64,000 nucleotides of DNA, taken from positions 29,594 through 93,593 of the forward strand of contig CAZWHY010000006.1 in assembly GCA_964633725.1 (NCBI GenBank). Direction: 5' to 3'. The notes under the pieces were generated by a model that was not told the origin of the DNA, did no database searches, and was given only the letters and a program-made list of their open reading frames with translations. The first letter of the stretch is position 1, and every line of letters starts with the position of its first letter. Shown in pieces: positions 44,166-53,407 of this stretch. This DNA is from Berkiella_A sp964633725. Lineage in GTDB: Bacteria; Pseudomonadota; Gammaproteobacteria; Berkiellales; Berkiellaceae. The translations under genes were made by a program, and so were the position numbers.

Positions 44166-44253
44166 ATCAATTTCCTTGATAATTTGAGTTGCAGTAATTC
44201 TACTACAAAGTACTTTGGCGGAGCAATAAGGGCAAAAAACCAACTAAACTTGA

Positions 44254-44303
44254 GTTTGGACTCCTATTTCACTACACTTGAGTTCAGGAATAGGAGTCAA
44301 AAC
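44254..44303 (+). promoter_or_regulatory. Inverted repeat enclosing the ribosome binding site of the AAA/DUF4143 gene
   Basis: Arms 44254-44268 and 44289-44303 pair over 15 positions with one G-A mismatch. The inner 10 bp (GACTCCTATT / AATAGGAGTC) are perfect. The right arm contains the AGGAG Shine-Dalgarno and ends one base before the GTG start at 44305. In an mRNA starting upstream this hairpin would hide the ribosome binding site. As DNA it could also be an operator. Confidence 0.7.
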
Positions 44304-44304
44304 A

Positions 44305-45534
44305 GTGTACATACATAGAAATATTGATAACTTAGCGCAGCGATATTTAAATAATTTCCCAGTGCTTTGCCTTCTTGGGCCAAGACAGGCGGGTAAAACC
44401 AGCTTCGCTAAAAATTTAAGAAAAAACTGGCATTATTTTGATTTGGAAAAACCTTCTGATTTTGAGTTGATCGCGAGGGCGCCAGAGTTATTTTTTGAGC
44501 AGTTTCCCGAAAATGTCATTATTGATGAAGCGCAAGAATACCCCCAGCTATTTAAAATTTTAAGAGGTGTTATTGATGCGGATAGAGGAAAAAAAGGTCG
44601 ATTTATCTTAACAGGTTCCAGCAGCCCTGAAATTTCTGCATACTTATCTGATAGTCTTGCTGGCCGTGTGGGGCTTATTCAAGTAGGCGCTTTTAAGGCG
44701 AATGAATTTTATCAAACACCTCTTAGCCCATTTTATAAAATATTTTCTGAACCGATGACACGAAAGAGCATTGATTTAGCTCCACCAGTCCTAACCAACA
44801 TTCAAATGCGGCATTGCTGGTTATATGGAGGGTACCCAGAACCTTTATTGGCAAATGATCTTATATTCTACCAAGATTGGATGGACAATTATTATGCAAC
44901 CTATATAAATAGAGATATTGCCAAACTGTTTCCCAAGCTAAACAAAATGGCTTATGCTCGCTTTATTGGTACGCTATCGTCGTTATCTGGCACCATATTA
45001 AATAAGGCGGATTTGGCTAGAGCCATTGAAATTAGTGAAAAATCTATTACAGAATATTTGCAGATTGCTGAGTTGACTTATATTTGGCGCAATATTTCAT
45101 TTGATGTTTCATCTAAAGTAAAATCTATTGTGAAAAAACCAAAAGGACTGGTGACAGATAGTGGCTTGCAGCATTATTTACAGAAAATACAAAGTATGGA
45201 GCAACTATTAATACACCCTAGTTCAGGGCGATCGTTTGAGAGCTTTGTTATAGAGGAACTTATTAAAGGGATAACAGCATTTGGGATAAATAATGTAGAT
45301 TACCACTATTATCGAACACTCAAAGGTTCTGAGGTTGATCTTGTTGTGACAACACCATTTGGGAAAGTTCCTATAGAAATCAAAATGGCCAAATCTGTTC
45401 CTCAAAAACAGCTCATGACACTTAATAATTATATTGAAAGTAATGGATTGCCTTTTGGGCTCCTGATTAATCAATCGGATCGGGTTTTTTGGGTAACAGA
45501 CAAGATTTTGCAGGTGCCTGTTGGGATATTGTGA
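44305..45534 (+). CDS. AAA family ATPase with DUF4143
   Basis: A 410-residue ATPase of the AAA_14/DUF4143 family, common in prokaryotic accessory DNA; its role is poorly defined. The GTG start at 44305 sits nine bases after AGGAG; a TTG at 44278 would be inside the inverted repeat. Walker A is GPRQAGKT (25-32) and Walker B VIIDEAQ (71-77). ILTGSSSP resembles sensor 1, GRVGLIQVGAFKANEF follows, and the DUF4143 part includes LYGGYPEPL and a nuclease-like fold region (GSEVDLVVTT...VPIEIKMAK). The last segment resembles a PD-(D/E)xK core, which is inference. Confidence 0.85.
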   Translation: MYIHRNIDNLAQRYLNNFPVLCLLGPRQAGKTSFAKNLRKNWHYFDLEKPSDFELIARAPELFFEQFPENVIIDEAQEYPQLFKILRGVIDADRGKKGRFILTGSSSPEISAYLSDSLAGRVGLIQVGAFKANEFYQTPLSPFYKIFSEPMTRKSIDLAPPVLTNIQMRHCWLYGGYPEPLLANDLIFYQDWMDNYYATYINRDIAKLFPKLNKMAYARFIGTLSSLSGTILNKADLARAIEISEKSITEYLQIAELTYIWRNISFDVSSKVKSIVKKPKGLVTDSGLQHYLQKIQSMEQLLIHPSSGRSFESFVIEELIKGITAFGINNVDYHYYRTLKGSEVDLVVTTPFGKVPIEIKMAKSVPQKQLMTLNNYIESNGLPFGLLINQSDRVFWVTDKILQVPVGIL

Positions 45535-45559
45535 ACGTGGAAAAGATTTAAGTTCTATT

Positions 45560-46225
45560 TTAGAAGCAAAGATAAACATCAAACCGATGAGCGCGTGCTT
45601 TGTATTGAATATCTGGCTTGCGTATTAACGTTTCGCTGGCCATTGGGCGTTTGACAACAACGCGAGATTGGGCGTGTTCTAATGCCAGCGCGACTAATTG
45701 GTGGCTATCAGCATCTGAGCCGACGATGGTTTGTAGGATTTGGCTTTCTTTTTTGGTGAGTGCTGATTTTTTACGTTCGGGAAACATTGGGTCGCAATAA
45801 ATCACATCAAATTTATCTTCTGTATGGGTTCTTAAAAAATCAAATGCACATTGTGGTCGTAGCGTGATTTTTTGTAAGAGTGGTATTAAATGCTGATCGT
45901 GCTCACATCTTTTTAAAGCGTCAGCTAATAAGCGATACATATCTGGATGGCGTTCCAGTAAGACGATTCTTTCAACCATAGTTGCCATCAGCAAGCTGTC
46001 TCGTCCCAATCCTGCTGTTGTATCTAATAAGGTCTTATGTCTAGAACCGCCAATGGCTTTGATGAGTAATTCTGAGCGCACACTGTGCGCTTGCAGGCGT
46101 GATTTAAATTTAGGGTGGCTAAAATCTATCACAAAAGGCTTGGAGGTTAAGGCTTGTGCATGCACGCTTAACCCTTGCTCTGATGGGCTTAAATGATATT
46201 GTCGAGACTTAGGTAATAAACGCAT
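45560..46225 (-). CDS. rsmJ: 16S rRNA (guanine(1516)-N(2))-methyltransferase
   Basis: Methylates G1516 of 16S rRNA. From the ATG at 46225 (MRLLPKSRQYHL) it has 221 residues. RsmJ hallmarks are VDFSHPKFKSRLQ-like IDFSHPKFKSR, LLDTTAGLGRDSLLMA (SAM site) and IYCDPMFPERKKSALTKKE. An upstream in-frame start at 46264 lies within the permease gene and was not used. It overlaps the permease 3' end by 17 bases. Confidence 0.92.
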   Translation of the reverse strand: MRLLPKSRQYHLSPSEQGLSVHAQALTSKPFVIDFSHPKFKSRLQAHSVRSELLIKAIGGSRHKTLLDTTAGLGRDSLLMATMVERIVLLERHPDMYRLLADALKRCEHDQHLIPLLQKITLRPQCAFDFLRTHTEDKFDVIYCDPMFPERKKSALTKKESQILQTIVGSDADSHQLVALALEHAQSRVVVKRPMASETLIRKPDIQYKARAHRFDVYLCF

Positions 46226-47420
46226 GCGCAAGATTATAGCATTGTATGCCAATAATGCCGACAAAGAATAAAATTGTGATAAAAAGCAACCACTTCTGCC
46301 CTATCCAGCCCCGAATGACATCCCGTTCGGGATGATTTATCATGCTCCAAACCATCATGGCAGGCAAAATACCTAATAATATTGCGACAAAAATTCCGGC
46401 AAAGCTCAGTGCCATAATAAAGCCTTCGGGAAAGAAGTAGACAAACCCCAAAGGTGGCACAAAAGTAATCAGTGCTAATAAACTTTTGCCTTTTATGTTT
46501 TTCTTGATATGAAACCCATCGGCAAGGAAATCGTACAAAGATAAACAAACACCTAAGATCGAGCTAAACAATGCAAAAATAGAGAAATAGTTCATGCTCT
46601 GAGTAATCCAAGGGTGGCCTAAGGCATGATCTAATTGTTTGGGTAACTCTGTGGCCGGATTGCCGCTAGTGCTGACAGCCATTAAAGAGTATTCGCCAGT
46701 GGCGGGGAGCGTGCCGACAATTAGTACTTGCCATATGGTATAGATGAAAAGCGGGACAACACTGCCTATCAAAATAACAGGGTAAAGTTGATTGGCCTTG
46801 CCATGCAAATATTCCGCTAATGTTGGTATGATAATGGCAAATCCAAAAGCCGTAATCACCAAAGGTAATTGCTGAATATCCAGTTTTGTTTGGGCTTGAA
46901 ACAATAAATCTGTATCGATATGGGCGCCGGTAATGCCCCCCAATAGTATAAAGCTGGTAAAGAGACCAACCATAAGGAAGCGATTGAATAAATCAGTGAA
47001 ATGTGCGCCCAAGGAGATGACAAACATCAGTCCTAGAGCCGCTAAAAAAGCCGCCTGTTGGGTGCTGATGGCCGTTTTAAAGTAACCAAACAGTTGCATG
47101 ACCCAAGCACTGGCACCTGATAAATAAGCAGAGGTTAAGGCATAAAATAAAATCAAGTAGGTAATCCAGGTGATCCATTTGCCAGGTTTACCCAAAAAGG
47201 TTTCAGCCATAGTCACCATGTTGGTGCCAAAGCCTGTAGAAAGATTAGCCTCTAGTACACATAGTGCACCGATGGTCATAAATAGCCAACAGATAAAATA
47301 AAGAGACAATGCGCCGAATAAGCCGAGGTTAGCGGTTGCGACTGGTAACGCGAGAACCGCAGCACCTACCGATGTGCCAATAATAAGTAGCACACCACCC
47401 ACAGCATTTTTCAAAGACAT
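46209..47420 (-). CDS. Aromatic amino-acid permease (HAAAP family, TyrP/Mtr type)
   Basis: An inner-membrane proton-coupled amino-acid importer. It has 403 residues and about eleven hydrophobic helices. The family N-terminus GGVLLIIGTSVGAAVLALPV (residues ~8-27) is diagnostic. The sequence does not distinguish TyrP (tyrosine) from Mtr (tryptophan) specificity. It lies directly downstream of ftsX on the same strand, 35 bases away, where many gammaproteobacteria have rpoH. Confidence 0.88.
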   Translation of the reverse strand: MSLKNAVGGVLLIIGTSVGAAVLALPVATANLGLFGALSLYFICWLFMTIGALCVLEANLSTGFGTNMVTMAETFLGKPGKWITWITYLILFYALTSAYLSGASAWVMQLFGYFKTAISTQQAAFLAALGLMFVISLGAHFTDLFNRFLMVGLFTSFILLGGITGAHIDTDLLFQAQTKLDIQQLPLVITAFGFAIIIPTLAEYLHGKANQLYPVILIGSVVPLFIYTIWQVLIVGTLPATGEYSLMAVSTSGNPATELPKQLDHALGHPWITQSMNYFSIFALFSSILGVCLSLYDFLADGFHIKKNIKGKSLLALITFVPPLGFVYFFPEGFIMALSFAGIFVAILLGILPAMMVWSMINHPERDVIRGWIGQKWLLFITILFFVGIIGIQCYNLAHAFIT

Positions 47421-47455
47421 CGTGACACCCTACAGAAAGTATAAATACGAATTTT

Positions 47456-48478
47456 CTATAGTACGGCTTTTTGCTGTTGATAAAAAGCAATATAAGCGCC
47501 TAAGCCACCTAAAATGCAACAATATATAAAAATAGACAAAATTTCAGTAACCTGTAACCGTTGAATGGCGATAATGCCGTCATATAGATAAGCAAGTTCT
47601 ATCACGGGTTGTTTGAAAAACCATGTGGCGATGCTAATAATCAGTATTGCAATCAATGCACCCAGTCCACCGTAAAAAACACCTCGGTACAGAAATGGTC
47701 GCCTAATAAAGGCAGGGGTTGCACCCAGCAAGTTGAGGACTTCTAATTCTTCTTTATGTTGCGTTAAGGCCATTCTAATGGTGTTGCCAATGATGAAAAT
47801 CACACCCAGCCCAATGAGTAAGCTTAAGCTATTGACCAGTGATTTTCCGAGTTTAATAAAGGCATGTAATTTTTCCACCCACTCATAGTCTAAGTCAGCC
47901 GAGGTAATCTGTGGGTGTTTTTGAATGGCAGTATCAATATACTTTGCTTGGCTGTAGGTTATTTTATTCGTATCTAGTTTTAATACAATCATTGGACTAA
48001 GTGGATTATTGGGTAACAATCCCAAAATACTATCGACATTGGCTTGTTGTTTAAATTCTGTTAACGCAGCTTCAGCACTAATATATTTTGTACTTTCAAT
48101 GGCGGCATATTTATTTTTTAATTGCGCTTCTAAATAAGAGACTTCTACCGACGTAATATCTTTATCCAGATATACTGTTAACGTGCCTCGATATTCAAAA
48201 TTAGAAGCGAGTGATTGTATATTTTTCAAAAAACTATGTAGGCCAATAGGCAAGCTAAGCGCAATACCAATTGCCAAGAGTGTCATTAAAGTGGCAATGG
48301 GCGTTTGGGCAATATTTTTAAAGCCTAACTTGAATGCGATTTTGTGCGCATTGACTTGGCTTTTAAGCCATGTTTTAAAGAATAAAAAATTCAATGTGGG
48401 ACGAACTTTTTTTGAAGCTTGGCCGATGGTCATTTTTTTGGGTGGGCGTTTGATTGTAGGTTTTTGCTGATTAGCCAT
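47456..48478 (-). CDS. ftsX: Cell division protein FtsX
   Basis: The membrane subunit of the FtsEX complex, which couples divisome assembly to peptidoglycan hydrolase activation. It has 340 residues: a cytoplasmic basic N-terminus, a first membrane helix (IATLMTLLAIGIALSLPIGL, ~60-80), a periplasmic domain (~100-210) and three C-terminal helices with LNLLGATPAFIRRPFLYRG between them. It overlaps ftsE by eight bases. Confidence 0.95.
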   Translation of the reverse strand: MANQQKPTIKRPPKKMTIGQASKKVRPTLNFLFFKTWLKSQVNAHKIAFKLGFKNIAQTPIATLMTLLAIGIALSLPIGLHSFLKNIQSLASNFEYRGTLTVYLDKDITSVEVSYLEAQLKNKYAAIESTKYISAEAALTEFKQQANVDSILGLLPNNPLSPMIVLKLDTNKITYSQAKYIDTAIQKHPQITSADLDYEWVEKLHAFIKLGKSLVNSLSLLIGLGVIFIIGNTIRMALTQHKEELEVLNLLGATPAFIRRPFLYRGVFYGGLGALIAILIISIATWFFKQPVIELAYLYDGIIAIQRLQVTEILSIFIYCCILGGLGAYIAFYQQQKAVL

Positions 48479-49172
48479 GGGCGGGTTCCTTTACGATACT
48501 GGGTTGGATGTGGCTTGAGCTGGGCAATAATTTGCCTTGAGCCAAATGTAAGGATCGATAAGATAATTGTTCAATTAAACTTGCATCGTGAGATGCGATA
48601 AGGATGGTCACGCCTACTTGATTAAATTGAGCAAATAGTTTGAATATTTCCATTGAAAGCGTTGGGTCTAAGTTCCCTGTAGGCTCATCAGCCAGAACAA
48701 TTTTGGGTTTATGTACAATGGCACGAGCAATACCCACGCGCTGTTGTTCTCCTTCGGATAATTGCAAAGGTTTATTTAAGCCTTTCTTGAGCAAACCCAC
48801 TCTGTTAAGGGCGGCACGAACTCTTTTAATCATCGTTTCTTTTTCATAGCCGGCAATAATCAAAGGCATCGCCACATTTTCAAAGACAGAATAATGATTT
48901 AATAATTTGGGATTTTGGGAAATAAAACCGATTTGTCGTTTATAGAACGGAATGTCTTTAGGGTGAATTTGATTTAGGTTCTGACCATCTACCAGAATTT
49001 GTCCACGTTCAGGTCTTTCTAATAAGCCGAGTAATTTTAATAATGTGCTCTTACCGGCGCCAGAATGTCCTTGTAAAAAAACCATCTCACCCGACATGAT
49101 TTGTAGTGAGATGTTATTTAATGCCATCTGTCCGTTGGGATAATGTTTTATCACATTCAACAAGGTGATCAT
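48471..49172 (-). CDS. ftsE: Cell division ATP-binding protein FtsE
   Basis: The ABC ATPase partner of FtsX. It has 233 residues with Walker A GHSGAGKST (35-43), Walker B VLADEPTGNLD and the H-loop ASHDASL. The ABC signature reads LSEGEQQRVG instead of the usual LSGGEQQRVG: the third position is Glu, encoded GAA near 48755. Whether this affects function is unknown. It lies 39 bases downstream of ftsY and overlaps ftsX. Confidence 0.95.
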   Translation of the reverse strand: MITLLNVIKHYPNGQMALNNISLQIMSGEMVFLQGHSGAGKSTLLKLLGLLERPERGQILVDGQNLNQIHPKDIPFYKRQIGFISQNPKLLNHYSVFENVAMPLIIAGYEKETMIKRVRAALNRVGLLKKGLNKPLQLSEGEQQRVGIARAIVHKPKIVLADEPTGNLDPTLSMEIFKLFAQFNQVGVTILIASHDASLIEQLSYRSLHLAQGKLLPSSSHIQPSIVKEPAHG

Positions 49173-49211
49173 GCTGGTTTAACCCTCCGTGGTATTTTTA
49201 ATTGTGAAAAT

Positions 49212-50492
49212 TTAAGAGGTTTTCATTTTGCTACTTTTTTCAACAACATCCTGAGAAAATAGCGCTTGAACAAATTCTTGCGCTTTAAATGGTCGAAGAT
49301 CGCTTATTTGTTCCCCTACACCAATATAACGTATAGGTAGCTTTAATTCATTGGCGATAGCAAAAATAATGCCTCCTTTCGCTGTGCCATCTAACTTGGT
49401 GATAGTAATGCTGTCTAGTTTAATCATTTTATGGAAAACTCTTGCCTGTTGAAGTCCATTTTGACCTGTTGTGGCATCCAGTACCAGCATAATTTCATGT
49501 GGTGCATCAGGTAATAATTTTCGTGTGACCCGAACAATTTTTTTCAACTCTTCCATTAAATTGTCCCGCGTGTGCAATCGACCTGCGGTATCAGCAATTA
49601 GCACATTAACTTTCTTCGCTTTAGCGGACTCTAGTGCATCATATATTACAGAAGCGCTATCAGCCCCTGTATGTTGTGCAATAACAGGAATTTGGCTGCG
49701 CTCGCCCCAGACTTGCAATTGTTCAACGGCTGCGGCTCTGAAAGTATCCCCTGCGGCTAATAATACAGAATTATTATGCTCTTTAAATTGGGCTGCTATT
49801 TTCCCAATGGTGGTGGTCTTGCCTGCGCCGTTGACTCCCACCATGAGCAGCATAAAGGGCGTTTGTTGTGGCTTTAGGCTTAGGGGCTGCTCACAAGGCT
49901 TTAAGATATTAAGCAATTGCTGTTGCAATGCTTCGTATACCGCTTGCGGATCGTTTAATTGCTTTCTTGATATTCTCTGGGTGAGCTCGTCAATAATTTG
50001 CTGTGTTGTATCGACACCAATGTCAGCAACAAGAAGTATGGTTTCTAACTCCTCCAGTAATTCGTCATCAATGGTCTTTCTGCCCATAAATAAATTGGCA
50101 ATACCATCGGCGAGGTTATGTCGTGTTTTACTCAGGGATTGTTTTAGACGTTGGAAAATAGATGATTTTTTCTCTGGTTTTTCTTCTGCGAGAGGTTCTT
50201 TTTTTATTTGAACTTCAGACTTATCCCCAACTTTACCCCCAATCTCATCCTTAGTTTCTGCGTTTGCGTCGATATTAGTTTTATGACTTTCTTTTTCGGC
50301 TTTGAGTTCGTTGTCTGCTTTATCACCTACTATATTGGCAATGTCTGGGGATTGGGTTTCTGAAATTTCAGGCGTCTTTGATGATTCTAAAGCCTGTTCA
50401 GGTTCAACATTAGCGTCAGACTTCGCATCGACGGCTGTTTCCGGAGATTCAGGTTTGGGAGATTTGGATTTTTTCTTGAAAAACTTAAACAT
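49212..50492 (-). CDS. ftsY: Signal recognition particle receptor FtsY
   Basis: The SRP receptor GTPase that docks ribosome-SRP complexes at the membrane. It has 426 residues. The N-terminal ~110 residues form a highly acidic A domain, as in other gammaproteobacteria. The NG domain follows: G1 GVNGAGKT (219-226), DTAGR (301-305) and TKLDG (365-369). It is the first gene of the leftward ftsY-ftsE-ftsX unit, divergent from the M16 peptidase genes. Confidence 0.96.
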   Translation of the reverse strand: MFKFFKKKSKSPKPESPETAVDAKSDANVEPEQALESSKTPEISETQSPDIANIVGDKADNELKAEKESHKTNIDANAETKDEIGGKVGDKSEVQIKKEPLAEEKPEKKSSIFQRLKQSLSKTRHNLADGIANLFMGRKTIDDELLEELETILLVADIGVDTTQQIIDELTQRISRKQLNDPQAVYEALQQQLLNILKPCEQPLSLKPQQTPFMLLMVGVNGAGKTTTIGKIAAQFKEHNNSVLLAAGDTFRAAAVEQLQVWGERSQIPVIAQHTGADSASVIYDALESAKAKKVNVLIADTAGRLHTRDNLMEELKKIVRVTRKLLPDAPHEIMLVLDATTGQNGLQQARVFHKMIKLDSITITKLDGTAKGGIIFAIANELKLPIRYIGVGEQISDLRPFKAQEFVQALFSQDVVEKSSKMKTS

Positions 50493-50611
50493 GGTATAGG
50501 CTCAACGACTCTAAAAATATGGGCTGACAGGCTTACCCCCGTACTAGGCGGCAAGAAAATAGTGTATCCTAACATTCAGGCCATTTATGACCAAATGAGA
50601 AATCAACCATC

Positions 50612-51970
50612 ATGCGTTTATCTTTGATAGCCTTCTTAATATTATTACCTATTTCTGCGGGTTTTTGTATGCAAAAAAATGTGACCCATAAATTTAAGCT
50701 TGATAACGGGCTTAACATTGTTGTTCAAGAGGATCACCGCGCTCCTGTTATTGTGTCCCAAATTTGGTACAAAGTTGGCTCTGTCGACGAGAGTCGAGGG
50801 GCAACAGGTCTTTCCCATGCGCTGGAACATATGATGTTTTTAGGCACCAAAGAAGTGCCCAATGGCGATTTTTCCAAAGTCATCGCTGATTTAGGTGGAT
50901 ATGAAAACGCTTTTACCTCAGAAGATCAAACCGTCTATTACGAAGAGATCGGTAAGCAACACCTTGAGACGTGTTTGAAGCTAGAAGCGGATCGCATGCG
51001 AAATCTGTTGTTTGACGAAAAAGATATTTTAAGAGAGCTTGAAGTTATAAAGGAAGAACGTCGCTTGCGGGTAGAAGATGATCCGCATGGCTTAACCTGG
51101 GAACGATTTGTTGCAACGGCATATATGTCGGGTGGCTATCAAAATCCGGTGATAGGGTGGATGGCAGATATCGAAGCTCTGACAGTTGCTGATTTGAAAA
51201 AATGGTACCACAAATGGTATGCACCCAACCAAGCCACATTGGTTGTTGTGGGTGATGTGGATCCAGATGAAGTCCTAAAGTTAAGCCAAAAATATTTCTC
51301 GGATATCCCCAGAGGCCCTGATATGCCTAGCAGACCCAAAGAAGAAGTGGTCTCAATGGGACAAAAATCTATACAAGTACATGTTAAAGCACAAGTGCCT
51401 TACTTATTAATCGGGTTTGATACGCCGAGCCTGGGTAGCGTGCTAGAAGATTCTCCAGAGAACTCTCCAGAGCATTCTATAGAAGATGTTTATGCATTAA
51501 TGCTGCTCCAAGCTGTATTAGATGGGGGATACAGCGCGCGTTTTGAGAAAAATCTAATTCGAAGCAAAGCGGTGGCTTCTAGTATTGGGGTCAATTACGA
51601 TCCGATTCAACGGTATAGAACACAATTTACCATTAGCGCTTTACCCAGTGAGGATGCAAATTTAGAAAAATTGCGCGCTAGCATTCAAGCAGAAATAGAA
51701 GACATTCAAAAAAATGGTGTGCCAGCAGAAGAACTAGAGCGTGCCAAAATGAGCTTTACTGCAGACTTTGTTTACGATAAAGATTCCATGCGTCAACAAG
51801 CAATGCAATTAGGTGCTTTGAGCCTAATTGGTTTTGATGTGAATGAAGTCGATTCTATTGTAGAACATATCAAGCAAGTGAGCGATACCCAAGTGCAAGG
51901 TGTGGCTCAAAAATATTTGGTTAGCCGTGGACGAACGATTGCAGAAATGATTCCTGAAACACAAGAATAG
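50612..51970 (+). CDS. M16 family zinc metallopeptidase, catalytic
   Basis: An exported insulinase-type peptidase. It has 452 residues with an N-terminal signal peptide (MRLSLIAFLILLPISAG). The inverted zinc motif HXXEH is His69-Ala-Leu-Glu72-His73, with the third ligand Glu at about 149 (VIKEER), so it should be catalytic. The central M16_C domain begins VADLKKWYHKWYAPNQATLVVVGD. The next gene, 12 bases on, encodes an M16 homologue without the zinc motif; such pairs form heterodimers. Divergent from ftsY, as in many gammaproteobacteria. Confidence 0.92.
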   Translation: MRLSLIAFLILLPISAGFCMQKNVTHKFKLDNGLNIVVQEDHRAPVIVSQIWYKVGSVDESRGATGLSHALEHMMFLGTKEVPNGDFSKVIADLGGYENAFTSEDQTVYYEEIGKQHLETCLKLEADRMRNLLFDEKDILRELEVIKEERRLRVEDDPHGLTWERFVATAYMSGGYQNPVIGWMADIEALTVADLKKWYHKWYAPNQATLVVVGDVDPDEVLKLSQKYFSDIPRGPDMPSRPKEEVVSMGQKSIQVHVKAQVPYLLIGFDTPSLGSVLEDSPENSPEHSIEDVYALMLLQAVLDGGYSARFEKNLIRSKAVASSIGVNYDPIQRYRTQFTISALPSEDANLEKLRASIQAEIEDIQKNGVPAEELERAKMSFTADFVYDKDSMRQQAMQLGALSLIGFDVNEVDSIVEHIKQVSDTQVQGVAQKYLVSRGRTIAEMIPETQE

Positions 51971-51982
51971 GGGATATCACTT

Positions 51983-53407
51983 ATGAAAAAAGTGGTTACG
52001 AGACATGCTGTTATCAATTTTGCTTGGGTAGTCGCTATCTTTTGCACTATTGTCATTGCACACCTGGTGTATACACGTTTTTTATCATCTGAACAAGTAG
52101 GATCCCCCATGACCAGCAAAGATTTAAATCTACCATCCTATCAAAAAGTAGAAGGTATTATTAATATACAATCTTGGGTTAATACAGATGGTGTGAATGT
52201 ATATTTCGTGCAAGCGCCTCAATTGCCGATGGTGGATATTGATATTGTGTTAGATGCAGGTACTGCCCGCAATATGGATACTCGTCCCTTATCCTATTTT
52301 GCGAATACTTTATTAGATCAAGGCACAAAATCTTATTCAGCCGACGTGATTGCTGAGAAATTTGAGGCGGTGGGGGCACAGTTTTCTGTTGCAGTTCATC
52401 AGGATATTGCGAACATGCATCTTCGTAGTTTAACAGATCCCAAAGCTTTATTGCCTGCGCTAGCGCTTTTTGCGGATGTCATTGCGCATCCTAGCTACGA
52501 AGCAGAAACCCTAAATCGTGAAAAACAGAACACCATAACAAGCTTAAAGTATGAGGCACAAAAACCATCCTCTATTATGAAGCGAGCTTTTTATGAAATC
52601 TTATATCCTAATGGTCCATATGGGCGTTGGACATTGGGGGATGAGAAATCAGTAGAGTCTGTTACTTCAGAAGAGGTACAGTCATTTCATCAAAAATTTT
52701 ATGTAAAAGAAAACGTGTCTATCATATTGGTTGGAGACTTAAGTCTGGAACAAGCAAATGATATTTCTTTGGAAGTGATTTCAGGTTTGGCGAATGGCGA
52801 AAAGCCACAGCCATTCAATAAAATAAACACAAGTGATTTGATAAAAAAACCTGAGCATAAAACGATTGATTTTGACTCAACGCAAACGCATATGATATTA
52901 GGCATGCCCGCTTTAACCAGAGAAGATGCAGATTATTTTCCGTTAGTCGTGGGTAACCATATTTTGGGTGGCAGTTCACAAAATAATAGAATCTTTGATA
53001 CCGTACGTGGAGAACATGGGTTGGCGTACTCTGCGTATAGCCATTTTTCACCGATGAAGGTTGCTGGACCGTTTATGGTGGTTTGCCAAACCCAAAATAA
53101 AAACGCAAGCAAAGCCAAAAAAATGATTGAAGAATTAATCAATGATTTTGTTGAAAAAGGGCCTACTGAGCAAGAATTAATCGATGCGAAAAAGAATATA
53201 TTAGGAGGCTATGCCTTGCGGTTTGATAGCAATGAAAGTATTTCTGGGCAGTTATCTTATTTGGCATTTTACCAATTACCATTAGATTATTTTAATCAAT
53301 ATCAGGTAGCGGTCGAAAAAGTGAGTTTAGACGATATTCGGGCGGCCTATCAGAGCAAAATTAGTTTAGATAAAATGACGTGGATTATGGTCGGGGCATC
53401 GTCATAG
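51983..53407 (+). CDS. M16 family peptidase-like protein, non-catalytic partner
   Basis: A 474-residue M16 homologue. An N-terminal membrane anchor (FAWVVAIFCTIVIAHLVY, ~13-30) replaces a cleavable signal. The position of HXXEH is occupied by YFANTLLDQ, so zinc binding is lost. The R/Y substrate-binding motif of the partner subunit is present (NNRIFDTVRGEHGLAYSAYSHF, given by position near residues 333-354). It follows the catalytic gene by 12 bases, so the two are likely subunits of one periplasmic peptidase. rsmD begins inside its 3' end. Confidence 0.9.
   Translation: MKKVVTRHAVINFAWVVAIFCTIVIAHLVYTRFLSSEQVGSPMTSKDLNLPSYQKVEGIINIQSWVNTDGVNVYFVQAPQLPMVDIDIVLDAGTARNMDTRPLSYFANTLLDQGTKSYSADVIAEKFEAVGAQFSVAVHQDIANMHLRSLTDPKALLPALALFADVIAHPSYEAETLNREKQNTITSLKYEAQKPSSIMKRAFYEILYPNGPYGRWTLGDEKSVESVTSEEVQSFHQKFYVKENVSIILVGDLSLEQANDISLEVISGLANGEKPQPFNKINTSDLIKKPEHKTIDFDSTQTHMILGMPALTREDADYFPLVVGNHILGGSSQNNRIFDTVRGEHGLAYSAYSHFSPMKVAGPFMVVCQTQNKNASKAKKMIEELINDFVEKGPTEQELIDAKKNILGGYALRFDSNESISGQLSYLAFYQLPLDYFNQYQVAVEKVSLDDIRAAYQSKISLDKMTWIMVGASS

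Noticed and set aside
44278..44304. TTG start for the AAA/DUF4143 ATPase
   Set aside because: It has no Shine-Dalgarno site and lies in the hairpin loop; GTG 44305 has AGGAG at good spacing.
49471..50211. 246-codon frame antisense to ftsY
   Set aside because: It mirrors the biased codons of a clear FtsY gene on the other strand; no domain or start signal supports it.
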